From Planctomycetaceae bacterium (GTDB lineage Bacteria; Planctomycetota; Planctomycetia; Planctomycetales; Planctomycetaceae), in assembly GCA_024742875.1 (NCBI GenBank), contig JANSXP010000025.1:1-64000 (forward strand): DNA of 64,000 nucleotides, read 5' to 3'. Position numbers and translations under genes: made by a program. Positions 8,109-16,534 of the stretch are shown one piece after another. The number at the start of each line of letters is the position of its first letter. Position 1 is the stretch's first letter. The notes under the pieces are model-generated. The model searched no databases and was not told where the DNA came from. It was given only the letters and a program-made list of their open reading frames with translations.

Positions 8109-11100
8109 ATGAAAAGCCTGCTGACAATTTCCGATGCCGAACTGGCTTCCCTGGAAGCGCAGGAACGTTTCGGCGTGGTGCCCGCCATCGGAGTGGCCGC
8201 ATCATCGGCCGTGCTGGCGTTTGGCGGCATGGCCATGCGTTTTTCGCCTGGTGATGCCGTACCGGTTTCGGGCATGGATCACCCAATCGGGCAGCTGTTT
8301 CTGTCTGGTCTGCTGGCCGGCATCATGCTGCTGGCCGCCGCCGTGGTCCGCGGTGTCTTTATGAAACGCCTGCAGTGGACTGTGCTCATCGCCCTGCTGG
8401 CCCACGCCGTGATCTGTCTGACACTCGACAACGTCACCGTCAATTCCCCCCTGCTGGCACTGGAAGCACCACCCGGTGATTCGCCCATGGAAGAACTCAC
8501 ACTGCCAGACTACGGCGGCATGGAGTCCGCACAACAACAGACGCAGCAATGGGAGCAGCCGACCGACATTGACCTTCCGGAAACGGAACAGCACCAGCGG
8601 AGCGAACAGGAGCTCGATCTGCAGGCCGACCCGGAACAGGTCCAGCCCGAACGCCGGGTGGAGCAGGCGGCCACACCGCAGCGGCAGCAAACAGAACAAC
8701 GGCCCGACCAGCGGGCTGAACCGGAGATGGAAAAGCAGGCGCGGCGGCCCGACCCGCAGACGCCGCAACAGGTGGACACCCCCGAACTGCAGACACAGCA
8801 TGTGCAGCAGCCACAGTACGAAGCGCGGCAGATGGATCGGGTGACTGAGCAACTGGAAAACATGCAGCGGGAACGCACGCAGGTGGAGCGGCGCACATCG
8901 CCCTCCGTCAGCGCAGCATCGGTGGCACGTCGCTCTGACTTCCGACCACAGGACGTGCTCCGCGTGGAAATCGAACGCCAGCAGCGGCAGGCGGCAGAAT
9001 CCCGCGCAGCCGAGGCAGCCATCGAGGCGCAGGCGATTTCCGAGGCCTCTTCGCGGCCGTCGATCTCTGCCGACGCCCGGGCCATGACGCAGCAGCGGCA
9101 GACAAGTTCCGCGTTGCCAAATCGCAGTCGAGCCACTCAGGATTCCCCCCTGTCGCAATCCAGTGTGTCGGTCAGCAGTGCGGACATCGCGCGTTCGTCG
9201 GCTGCGGCTTCCGCCAGCGCCGCCCCAACCGGCGGCGGCAGCGTATCAATGGACCGCAATCAGGCAACGGCCGCCGGCGGAGGGGCGACAGCCGCCAGTG
9301 CGCCGCAGATCAGCAGTGCGGCCGCTGGTCAGTCCGGCTCGCCCAGCTTTGCAGAAAGTCGTGCCGCATCCGGCGTATCGCGCAGTCGTTCCAGCATTGC
9401 CGCGACGGGACGCGGCGGTGGTGGCAGCAGTGCTCCGTCCAGTCGACTGTCGGCATCAGGCGTGCGGGCCGGCGGAAGTCAGCTGGCTCGCAGTGGCACG
9501 TCATCTGGTCCATCGATGGGAGATGTCATTGGGGGCAGTGATGCAGGCGGCGGGGCGCAGGGCGCGTCCGGTCGCCGGGGTCGATCGGGGTCGGCCGGAT
9601 CTGCGGTCGCCAGCGGAGCCGCAGGCGGTGCTATCGGAAATGTGGCGGTCGCGGAAGCCGGGGCTGCGGGTGGTCAGGGACAGTTGATGGCCGCTGGCCC
9701 TTCTGGCGCTGCGGGCTCGCGCAGAGCGGGGTCAGGACTGCCGGCCGGTTTGGGCATGACGGGCAGTCAGGGGCCGTCCGGTGAATCACTGGGGGGCACT
9801 GGCGGCGGGCTGTCCGGAGTCGAGGGATTCGCGGGCGGACCTCGTGGCAGCCGGGGACTCTCCGGTCGTGCTTCCGGGGACAATGCCAGACTGGGCAGCT
9901 ATGCGGGCGGGCTGGGTGATGCCGGATCGATCCGCGGGACCGGTCGCCGTGCGGCCCTGGCCGGACTGCCTGATGGCAGCCTGAGAGCAGAAGCGTCCGG
10001 AGAACTGGTGACCGCCGGACCGCAGGGAGAATCCAGCGGCTCAGGTCCGGGGGGCGGACAGATTTCTCGCCTGCTGGCTGGTCCTGCGGGAGGCTCCACA
10101 GGACGACGTCGATCTGGTTTACCGGGTGGTGGTGGTGGACCATCGTCCGGCGCTGGTGTTGGCCGTCGGCGATCCTCACTCGGCGGCGCGCGCTCATCGG
10201 GGCTGGGATCACGACGCAGCTCCGGCGGATCAGCGCGTCCGTCCATGTCATCTTCCCGTGAGATTGCTTCCATGATTGAGCGACGTGTGCCGGGAATCAG
10301 CGCGATTCCCTCACGGCGTCTGTCGGCCACCTTTTCGATGAGAACACCAGAGGGACGTGCAGAAGCGGTCGCCCGACTCGGGGGCAGTGAAGCCTCGGAA
10401 GCTGCCGTTGAACGGGGACTGCAGTGGCTGGCTGTGCATCAGTTTGCCGCCGGCAACTGGAGCATTCACGATTACAACTGCGAAGATCATCGCTGTACGC
10501 ATCGCGGCAACTATCAGGCGGACTCTGCGGCCACCGGAATGGCGCTGCTGGCGTTTCTGGGTGCCGGCCACACACACGAGACGGGTGAGCACAGGCAGGT
10601 GGTCGCTCGCGGTCTGAAATGGCTGACCGAGCGACAGGCGGCCAATGGCGATCTGTTTGGCGAGCAGACAGAATTCTGCTGGCTGTACAGTCATGGCATG
10701 GCCACCATCGCTCTGTGCGAAGCCTACGGCATGACAAAGGATCCGGCCCTCAAAGATCCGGCCCAGCGCGCCGTCAACTTCATCGTGGCGGCCCAGCATC
10801 CGGAATTCGGCGGCTGGCGGTATCGGCCCCAGTTTGAGTCCGACACGTCGGTTTCCGGCTGGCAGTTGATGGCACTTAAGAGCGCTGAGATTGCGGGGCT
10901 GAATGTTCCCGAGAACGCGTGGCGGGGAGTCTCTCACTGGCTGGACACAGTGGAACAGGACGACGCCCCTGGCCGTTTTTCCTATCACCCCAGCAAACAG
11001 AGCACGCCGACGATGACGGCCGAAGGCCTGTTGATGCGACAGTATCTGGGGGCGCAGCGGACAGATTCGCGTCTGCTGTCAGGAGCGTCATCATTACTGC

Positions 11101-11405
11101 AGCGTACGCCGCGTGAAGATGCTCGTGACGTTTACTACTGGTACTATGGCACGCAGGTCATGTTCCATCTGCAGGGCGACTTCTGGGCCAGCTGGAACGC
11201 TTCGCTGCGAGACCTGCTGACAGAGTCTCAGGACAAGGCAGGGCACGACCGCGGCAGCTGGGATCCGGTGGCCCCTGGCAAAGACGCCTGGGGCGAATCC
11301 GGCGGCCGCCATTATGTGACCTGTCTGAATCTGCTGATGCTGGAAGTGTACTACCGCCACCTGCCGCTGTATCTGGATCTGAACGGTAGCGCCTCAGCCC
11401 GCTGA
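8109..11405 (+). CDS. Membrane-anchored protein with disordered linker and prenyltransferase/squalene-oxidase-like toroid
   Basis: Three parts are visible in 1098 residues. Residues 22-106 contain three membrane helices (GVVPAIGVAASSAVLAFGG; GQLFLSGLLAGIMLLAAAVV; LQWTVLIALLAHAVICLTL). Residues about 115-750 are low complexity: first rich in Gln, Pro, Arg and Glu, then in Gly and Ser, and probably disordered. Residues about 755-1098 form an alpha/alpha-toroid of the prenyltransferase/squalene-oxidase repeat type, with repeats such as GLQWLAVHQFAAGNWSIHDY, GLKWLTERQAANGDLFG and HPEFGGWRYRPQFESDTSVS. The DxDD acid of real squalene cyclases is not seen, so it is more likely a binding or structural domain. 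Its place directly after TolQ/TolR genes suggests it is a TolA- or TonB-like partner; that is inference. Confidence 0.8.
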   Translation: MKSLLTISDAELASLEAQERFGVVPAIGVAASSAVLAFGGMAMRFSPGDAVPVSGMDHPIGQLFLSGLLAGIMLLAAAVVRGVFMKRLQWTVLIALLAHAVICLTLDNVTVNSPLLALEAPPGDSPMEELTLPDYGGMESAQQQTQQWEQPTDIDLPETEQHQRSEQELDLQADPEQVQPERRVEQAATPQRQQTEQRPDQRAEPEMEKQARRPDPQTPQQVDTPELQTQHVQQPQYEARQMDRVTEQLENMQRERTQVERRTSPSVSAASVARRSDFRPQDVLRVEIERQQRQAAESRAAEAAIEAQAISEASSRPSISADARAMTQQRQTSSALPNRSRATQDSPLSQSSVSVSSADIARSSAAASASAAPTGGGSVSMDRNQATAAGGGATAASAPQISSAAAGQSGSPSFAESRAASGVSRSRSSIAATGRGGGGSSAPSSRLSASGVRAGGSQLARSGTSSGPSMGDVIGGSDAGGGAQGASGRRGRSGSAGSAVASGAAGGAIGNVAVAEAGAAGGQGQLMAAGPSGAAGSRRAGSGLPAGLGMTGSQGPSGESLGGTGGGLSGVEGFAGGPRGSRGLSGRASGDNARLGSYAGGLGDAGSIRGTGRRAALAGLPDGSLRAEASGELVTAGPQGESSGSGPGGGQISRLLAGPAGGSTGRRRSGLPGGGGGPSSGAGVGRRRSSLGGARSSGLGSRRSSGGSARPSMSSSREIASMIERRVPGISAIPSRRLSATFSMRTPEGRAEAVARLGGSEASEAAVERGLQWLAVHQFAAGNWSIHDYNCEDHRCTHRGNYQADSAATGMALLAFLGAGHTHETGEHRQVVARGLKWLTERQAANGDLFGEQTEFCWLYSHGMATIALCEAYGMTKDPALKDPAQRAVNFIVAAQHPEFGGWRYRPQFESDTSVSGWQLMALKSAEIAGLNVPENAWRGVSHWLDTVEQDDAPGRFSYHPSKQSTPTMTAEGLLMRQYLGAQRTDSRLLSGASSLLQRTPREDARDVYYWYYGTQVMFHLQGDFWASWNASLRDLLTESQDKAGHDRGSWDPVAPGKDAWGESGGRHYVTCLNLLMLEVYYRHLPLYLDLNGSASAR

Positions 11406-11431
11406 TCGACACTCAGACCGCAGGCGTCTGC

Positions 11432-12381
11432 CTATACGCAGGAAACCGAGGCAGTCGAATCCACGTCGACACGGGCATCGGACGCCTCTTCGGCGCGCTG
11501 ACGTTTCTTGACCAGCGTGATCTGATTGCCGGCGTCGTTGTACTGCACACCGTCCATGAAGGCATTGATCAGCATGATGCCTCGACCACTGGGCTTAAGC
11601 AGATTTTCCGGGTCCGTCGGATCAGGCAGAGACGACACATCAAAACCGGGGCCCTGATCGAGAATGGTGAATCGGCCTTCGTCAGGCGTCAATGACACAC
11701 TGATGCGAATCACACGATCACAGTAGGGCTCCATCCTGCGGCGCTGCTCAATGGTGCGACCGTAGGCATTGTCGTCCTGTTGCTTTAGTTCGGAGCTGAC
11801 TTCCAGATTTCCGTGAACAACGGCGTTGATGAGCGTTTCTTCCAAAGCCACACCCAGCTGCACATTGTCAGCCGAGTTGGTCAGACCTATGGCCAAAGAC
11901 AGCTGCTGCAGGTACTGCACAACCGACGGCACGAATTTCCGGTCATTGTCCGTGAGTTTCAGTTCCAGTTGCTGAGACGAGATGCACTCAAACAGACGGT
12001 GTTCGTTCTGACGACGCAGACTGTGGGCCAGCACAGTCTCTACCACATCCACCAAATCTGTTTCCAGATCGGTCTTGGGAACGTAGCTGGCCGCCCCCCC
12101 TGAATGGCCTTCATCGCGATCGCTTCGCTGCCATGCGAAGTGGTGATGACAACAGGCACGTCGGGATGTTCATCGCGCATGCGTTTCAGCAGCGACAGGC
12201 CGTCAATGCGCGGCATGCGGATATCGCTGATGACCACATCAAATGGCGCAGAGTCCAGCATCTGCAGAGCCACTTCGCCGTCGGACGCCGTCGCGACATA
12301 CCAGTCGCTGCGGCCGGAAAGCGCATGAATCGCCAGCAGGGTATCTGCCTGACAGTCATCGACCAGGAGGATTTGCGGCAT
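11432..12381 (-). pseudogene. Response-regulator/anti-sigma-type ATPase fusion, interrupted by a frameshift in a G7 run
   Basis: From the ATG at 12381 the frame encodes a receiver domain (MPQILLVDDCQADTLLAIHA, phospho-acceptor in FDVVISDIRMPRIDG, then VVITTSHGSEAIAMKAIQGG). It then derails into RPATFPRPIWKQIWWMW and stops near 12040. Shifting by one base at the G7 run (12094-12100 on the plus strand as C7) restores AASYVPKTDLETDLVDVVET, the normal last helix of a receiver. It continues into a GHKL/HATPase_c_2 domain of the RsbW/SpoIIAB kind (GVALEETLINAVVHGNLE N-box; ILDQGPGFD; PSGRGIMLINAFMD). One receiver-ATPase protein of ~315 aa is therefore split. Causes could be a real mutation, a sequencing error or programmed -1 slippage. 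Expected role: a phosphorylation-controlled partner-switching regulator. Confidence 0.8.
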
Positions 12382-12474
12382 GGGGATCACCCGAAAAGAC
12401 CACGAAACTTCACTCTGGAAGATTAGCCCGGGCGTTCTGTCACGGCCGAAAAAACCCCTAAATAGCGGCAATCA

Positions 12475-14193
12475 CTACCCTTTTGTTTCCGTCTCAGGGG
12501 CCTTCTGCGAGGAAAAATCAGGCGTCCGTCCGAGCACATCCACTTTGGCCTCCACAAGTTGGGCGATTGCCAGCAGTGTCGCTTCGTCGTGCAGACGTGC
12601 AGTCATCGTGCTGCATTTGGGTTGTGGATGGTCTGTATCGGATATGCGGGTTGGAAAGACGACCGTAGGATGCCCCGTGAGATTGGCGATGCCGAGATCT
12701 CCCCCACCCACGTACAGATCGACGTCATCAAATACGCTCGCCATCTGCTGCATCAGTTTGGCCCGCACGCGGGCGGCCCGCACAAAGTCCACCGAGGAAA
12801 CGTAGTGGGCCGTGCGGAAGGTATTGGGCCAGGTGTTCAGCCCCTCGTCGTTTTGATCGGCCACCAGATCGTGAAAGATGGTGCCCGCTTCCACGTCCAG
12901 CATCAGACACGTCTGCCAGACGGGCAATCCGGCAGGAAGCTTCATGGGAACAATCGTTGCGCCCAGTTCTTCCAGTACCTGGAGAGTCACTTCGTCCTCC
13001 CGGCTTGTGCGGACACCTTCCACACGACCAACACGAATCTGACTTAAGTCTGCCTTCACGGGCCAGTCAAACCAGCGGTCAACTGTGGTCGGATCGCCAA
13101 ATTCTGCACCGTGAATGGCGGCAAACACGAGTCCGCAGTCGTCGATGGAGCGGGCCATGGGGCCCAGTTTGTCCATTGACCACGACAGGGCCATGCAGTC
13201 TTTGCGCGTCACGCGACCGTACGTGGGACGCAGACCCGTTGTGCCGCAGCGTTTGGAAGGCGACACAATGCTGCCGAGTGTTTCTGTGCCCAGGGCGAAT
13301 GGCACCAGCCCGGCCGCCACCGCGCTGGCGGGTCCGGCCGATGACCCACTGGAACCCTGTTCCGGGTTCCACGGATTGCGGGTCATGCCGCCAAACCACC
13401 TGTCCCCCATGGCCAGGGCGCCCAGGGAAAGCTTGGCCACCAGCACGGCCCCGGCGTCTTCCAGCTTCTTTGCGACCGGCGCTGTGCGCGGCAGCACCTG
13501 GTCTTCGAACTGCGGTGCGCCCCAGGTGGTGGGATAGCCTTCAACGGCAATCAGATCTTTCGCCCCCCACGGGATGCCATGCAGCGGTCCGCGATCATGT
13601 CCGGCAGCCAGTTCCTCATCGGCCCGCTGCGCCTGCTGCAGGGCCAGTTCTTCGGTCAGGTTCACGACACACTTGAGTGTCTCATCATGTTCTCGCAGCC
13701 GCTTCAAACATCCTTTGGCCAGTTCGACGGCCGTCACTTTGCCGGCACGCAGCTGTCGTCCCAGTTCCCGGATGGAAACAAAGGCAAAGTCTTCAGGCTT
13801 TTCGCCACTGGCAGCCGTGACGGTCGGTTCGGACGGCTGCAGGTATGCCGGACACGCCTGACTGCGCTGCTTCACATCGGGGTCAAACATTTCCGGGTCA
13901 AAGCGAAACGCGGGCAGGTCATCGTAGCCGATGTCCACAGCGCGCAGCGCCTGCTGGTAGCTCTGCATCCGCCGCACAGAACGCACAGCCTGCTCGCGCT
14001 GTTCCTGGGTGAGTTCCAGGCCGGCCAGCCACTGCGACTGTTCGATGGCCTGTTCGTTGAGCTCAAAGGCTTTCTTTTCTTCCGTCTCGTCAGCGGCAGC
14101 GGTTGCTCCCGCTGCCAGCCCGATGCCGGCAGCCCGCGTCAGGGCCGTGCGGCGGGAAACACGAGGGACCGGCTGGTCTTCAGGCAAGCTCAT
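12475..14193 (-). CDS. Amidase-signature family hydrolase with Tat signal
   Basis: The 572-residue protein opens with a twin-arginine export signal (SRRTALTRAAGIGLAAGATA), so it is probably periplasmic. The amidase-signature core follows. Lys212 in GIPWGAKDL is the catalytic lysine, the GSSGSSAG loop at 280-287 carries the cis-serine, and Ser308 in TETLGSIVSPS is the expected nucleophile. CGTTGLRPTYGRVTRKDCMA completes the fold. The family hydrolyses amide bonds. This is an exported member, so not the GatA subunit of the tRNA amidotransferase, and the substrate cannot be told. It starts 10 bases after the M42 peptidase stop, so the two are probably co-transcribed. Confidence 0.88.
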   Translation of the reverse strand: MSLPEDQPVPRVSRRTALTRAAGIGLAAGATAAADETEEKKAFELNEQAIEQSQWLAGLELTQEQREQAVRSVRRMQSYQQALRAVDIGYDDLPAFRFDPEMFDPDVKQRSQACPAYLQPSEPTVTAASGEKPEDFAFVSIRELGRQLRAGKVTAVELAKGCLKRLREHDETLKCVVNLTEELALQQAQRADEELAAGHDRGPLHGIPWGAKDLIAVEGYPTTWGAPQFEDQVLPRTAPVAKKLEDAGAVLVAKLSLGALAMGDRWFGGMTRNPWNPEQGSSGSSAGPASAVAAGLVPFALGTETLGSIVSPSKRCGTTGLRPTYGRVTRKDCMALSWSMDKLGPMARSIDDCGLVFAAIHGAEFGDPTTVDRWFDWPVKADLSQIRVGRVEGVRTSREDEVTLQVLEELGATIVPMKLPAGLPVWQTCLMLDVEAGTIFHDLVADQNDEGLNTWPNTFRTAHYVSSVDFVRAARVRAKLMQQMASVFDDVDLYVGGGDLGIANLTGHPTVVFPTRISDTDHPQPKCSTMTARLHDEATLLAIAQLVEAKVDVLGRTPDFSSQKAPETETKG

Positions 14194-14203
14194 CAGTCTG
14201 CTT

Positions 14204-15253
14204 TCAGGGAATGAAGGAAGTGTCGGTTTTCACCGCCAGGCAGAATTCAGAAATCAACTTGGCACACTGCTCCAGGTCGGATTCAGAGACCACTTCCACG
14301 GGACTGTGCATGTAGCGATTGGGAATGGTAACCAGACCTGCCGCGCAGCCACCGCGACTGACCTGAATGGCGGCTCCATCGTTGCTGGCCGCCCGCGCCA
14401 GTGCGCTGATCTGTACGTCCATGGACTGCTCGGCCGCAGTCGTCATCAGCAGATCGAACACGCGGGGATTGGCATTGGAGCCACGCACCACCACCGGACC
14501 TCCGCCGATTTTAATATCTCCAAATTCGTTCTGATCAATGCCGGGACAGTCGGTGGCGTGGGTGACGTCCACAGCAATGGCCACGTCCGGATTCACGTTG
14601 TAGGCGCTGGTCTGTGCGCCTCGCAGTCCGATTTCTTCCTGCACGGCCGACACAGCGTACACAGCAAGGTCCGGACTGCCTGCCGCCACCTGCTTCAGCG
14701 CGTTCATCACAACCCAGACTCCCGTGCGGTCGTCCATCGCCACCCCGGACAGCAGCCCGTTGCGCAGAGATGTCAGCGAAGGAGTGGGAGTGACGGAATC
14801 GCCAATTCGCACCACCTGTAGTGTCTCCTCTTTGGAAGCCGACCCGATATCCACCCACAGTTCATGGATCTTCGGCACCGACTTGCGTTCGCCATCGCTG
14901 AGCAGATGAATGGGCTTGCGGGCGATCACACCGGGAATCGATCGGCTCTCGGTATGTACCTGGACTTTCTGCCCCAGCAGAATCTGCATATCCCAGCCGC
15001 CGACAGCGCTGACGCGAATGAATCCCTTGTCATCCACATGCCGCACAATCATGCCAATCTGATCGCAGTGGGCATCCAGCAGAATGCGACGACTGCCGCC
15101 CGGGTTCACACAGGCGATGACGTTGCCGTGGACGTCGGTTGTCACTTCGTCGGCAAATGACGAAGCGAATTCACGTACCACTTTCTGGATGTTCTGTTCA
15201 AATCCTGAAGTTCCGGGGGTCGACAGCAGGTCCTGCAAAAACTGATCGGGCAT
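14204..15253 (-). CDS. M42-family metallo-aminopeptidase
   Basis: The 349 residues show all metal-binding stations of the M42 (FrvX/TET) family: LLDAHCDQIGMIV (His62), SGVAMDDRTGVWV (bridging Asp), AVQEEIGLRGAQT (catalytic Glu pair), AVDVTHATDCPG (Asp) and NRYMHSPVEVVSESD (His). These cytoplasmic enzymes form large tetrahedral particles that trim peptides from the N-terminus. Some relatives are annotated as endoglucanases, which is probably wrong for most. The ATG at 15253 has AAGGA six bases upstream. It is followed after 10 bases by the exported amidase, but the two act in different compartments. Confidence 0.92.
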   Translation of the reverse strand: MPDQFLQDLLSTPGTSGFEQNIQKVVREFASSFADEVTTDVHGNVIACVNPGGSRRILLDAHCDQIGMIVRHVDDKGFIRVSAVGGWDMQILLGQKVQVHTESRSIPGVIARKPIHLLSDGERKSVPKIHELWVDIGSASKEETLQVVRIGDSVTPTPSLTSLRNGLLSGVAMDDRTGVWVVMNALKQVAAGSPDLAVYAVSAVQEEIGLRGAQTSAYNVNPDVAIAVDVTHATDCPGIDQNEFGDIKIGGGPVVVRGSNANPRVFDLLMTTAAEQSMDVQISALARAASNDGAAIQVSRGGCAAGLVTIPNRYMHSPVEVVSESDLEQCAKLISEFCLAVKTDTSFIP

Positions 15254-15500
15254 CCTGATTCCTTTGGAAGATGAAGAATGAAAGGGCAGCGTATGATGCG
15301 CGGAGTCTCATGAACAGCGAGCCGCGGCCACAATGAGGTCGACGGTCGAGCCTGCGGACGCAAAACAGTCAGTCATCACCCATCCCGTCACCCATCCCAT
15401 CGCAGGACAGTTTGCCGCCCCACAGACAGACCGACAGATCGCCATCATTGCGATGGCAACACGAAGACTGTGATGCCGGGCCGACGACGTCTGCAGCCGG

Positions 15501-16460
15501 CTAGCGGCAGCGCCAGATGTCCGTTTTGTCCACGCCCAGTTTCTGGCACACGTCTGCGATGTCTTCCCAGAATCGCGCTGCATCCACGGGGTAGCCTTTC
15601 GTGGGTTTCAACTCCGGGACGTGCGACTGCCAGAAGGCGTTGAACTGCTGCATGACGACCTCCCGCGTGTATTTGGCAACCATGGAGGAAACGGCCACGG
15701 GCAGCAGTTCTTCGGCTTTCGTGCGAAAGCAGAACTCCATGTTTCCCAGTCGATACTCCGAACGCGGCCCGGATTCTGTCCCACGAAACACGAGGGCCCC
15801 GTCAAATGCATCAGCAATCAGATCGTCGTACCGGTTCCGTCCACCGTGTTTGTCGCAGACAATCCAGCCCGTAGGCTGCGGCTGCTGCAGGGTGTCGACC
15901 GCTTCGCGCACCAGCCGCAGAGTTTCGGTGGACAACACAACGCCTTTGGAATTGTGCTCCGCCACCCTGCGATTGAATTCCGGTGCAAACAGAATGGCGC
16001 TGCGTGCCTGGCAAAATCGGATGCCGGCGGTCTGCAGCGCATCCGACAGCCGCCGACTGTCCTGCATCAGGTCGTCCGGCGTGGCGGCCACTGGCAGTGG
16101 GAGTTCGTCTCGGCCGGGCCCGCCGATCGCCGCGTGATAATCCGCGGCAAACGCATCCGTGGCCAGCCGGCAGCCCAGGGAACGCACGTTCGACGGCCGA
16201 TCTCCCGCCTGCTGCAGACACGCCAGAACACCGCGTTCCAGATTACGAATCGACTTGCCGGAAGAATACACGTGCTTGGAATCCGCGATGTGCAGGCGGC
16301 GGTCACCGCGCGACAGTTTACTGGTCACCACATCCTGCAGCGCGGTCCACATGTCTGCAGGTGGCATATCTTCAGGCAGTTCCCAGAGCGTGGCCGTAAT
16401 CACCAGTGGTCCCAGATTGGGACCGTACCCCGCTTCGTCCGTTCCAATCAGAAATGGCAT
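15501..16460 (-). CDS. Ribonuclease HII-like protein, enlarged
   Basis: The start is the ATG at 16460 (319 aa), because the RNase H core begins at once: MPFLIGTDEAGYGPNLGPLV contains the Asp8-Glu9 pair of the RNase HII signature (DEAGxGP). Later GWIVCDKHGGRNRYDDLI and AVSSMVAKYTREVVMQQFN match the remaining active-site acid and the SIVAKVxRD-like helix, and LKPTKGYPVDAARFW the C-terminal YP motif. Normal RNase HII is about 200 residues; here the region between residues 25 and 200 is expanded and LIADSKH replaces the usual LNDSKK-type strand. It likely cuts RNA in RNA-DNA hybrids, but substrate choice may differ. Neighbours give no functional hint. Confidence 0.75.
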   Translation of the reverse strand: MPFLIGTDEAGYGPNLGPLVITATLWELPEDMPPADMWTALQDVVTSKLSRGDRRLHIADSKHVYSSGKSIRNLERGVLACLQQAGDRPSNVRSLGCRLATDAFAADYHAAIGGPGRDELPLPVAATPDDLMQDSRRLSDALQTAGIRFCQARSAILFAPEFNRRVAEHNSKGVVLSTETLRLVREAVDTLQQPQPTGWIVCDKHGGRNRYDDLIADAFDGALVFRGTESGPRSEYRLGNMEFCFRTKAEELLPVAVSSMVAKYTREVVMQQFNAFWQSHVPELKPTKGYPVDAARFWEDIADVCQKLGVDKTDIWRCR

Positions 16461-16534
16461 GATTCGCCGCGATGCGACACCGCGCTCCTGTCTGTGAGGC
16501 AAGATCCGCTGACCAGCCAGCGACGCCGGCAAGG

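Noticed and set aside
8109-11405. True squalene-hopene cyclase
   Set aside because: The toroid repeats are present, but the catalytic DxDD acid motif is not seen, and the membrane and low-complexity parts are foreign to cyclases.
12475-14193. GatA subunit of the tRNA amidotransferase
   Set aside because: The twin-arginine signal and the absence of gatB/gatC nearby point to an exported amidase.
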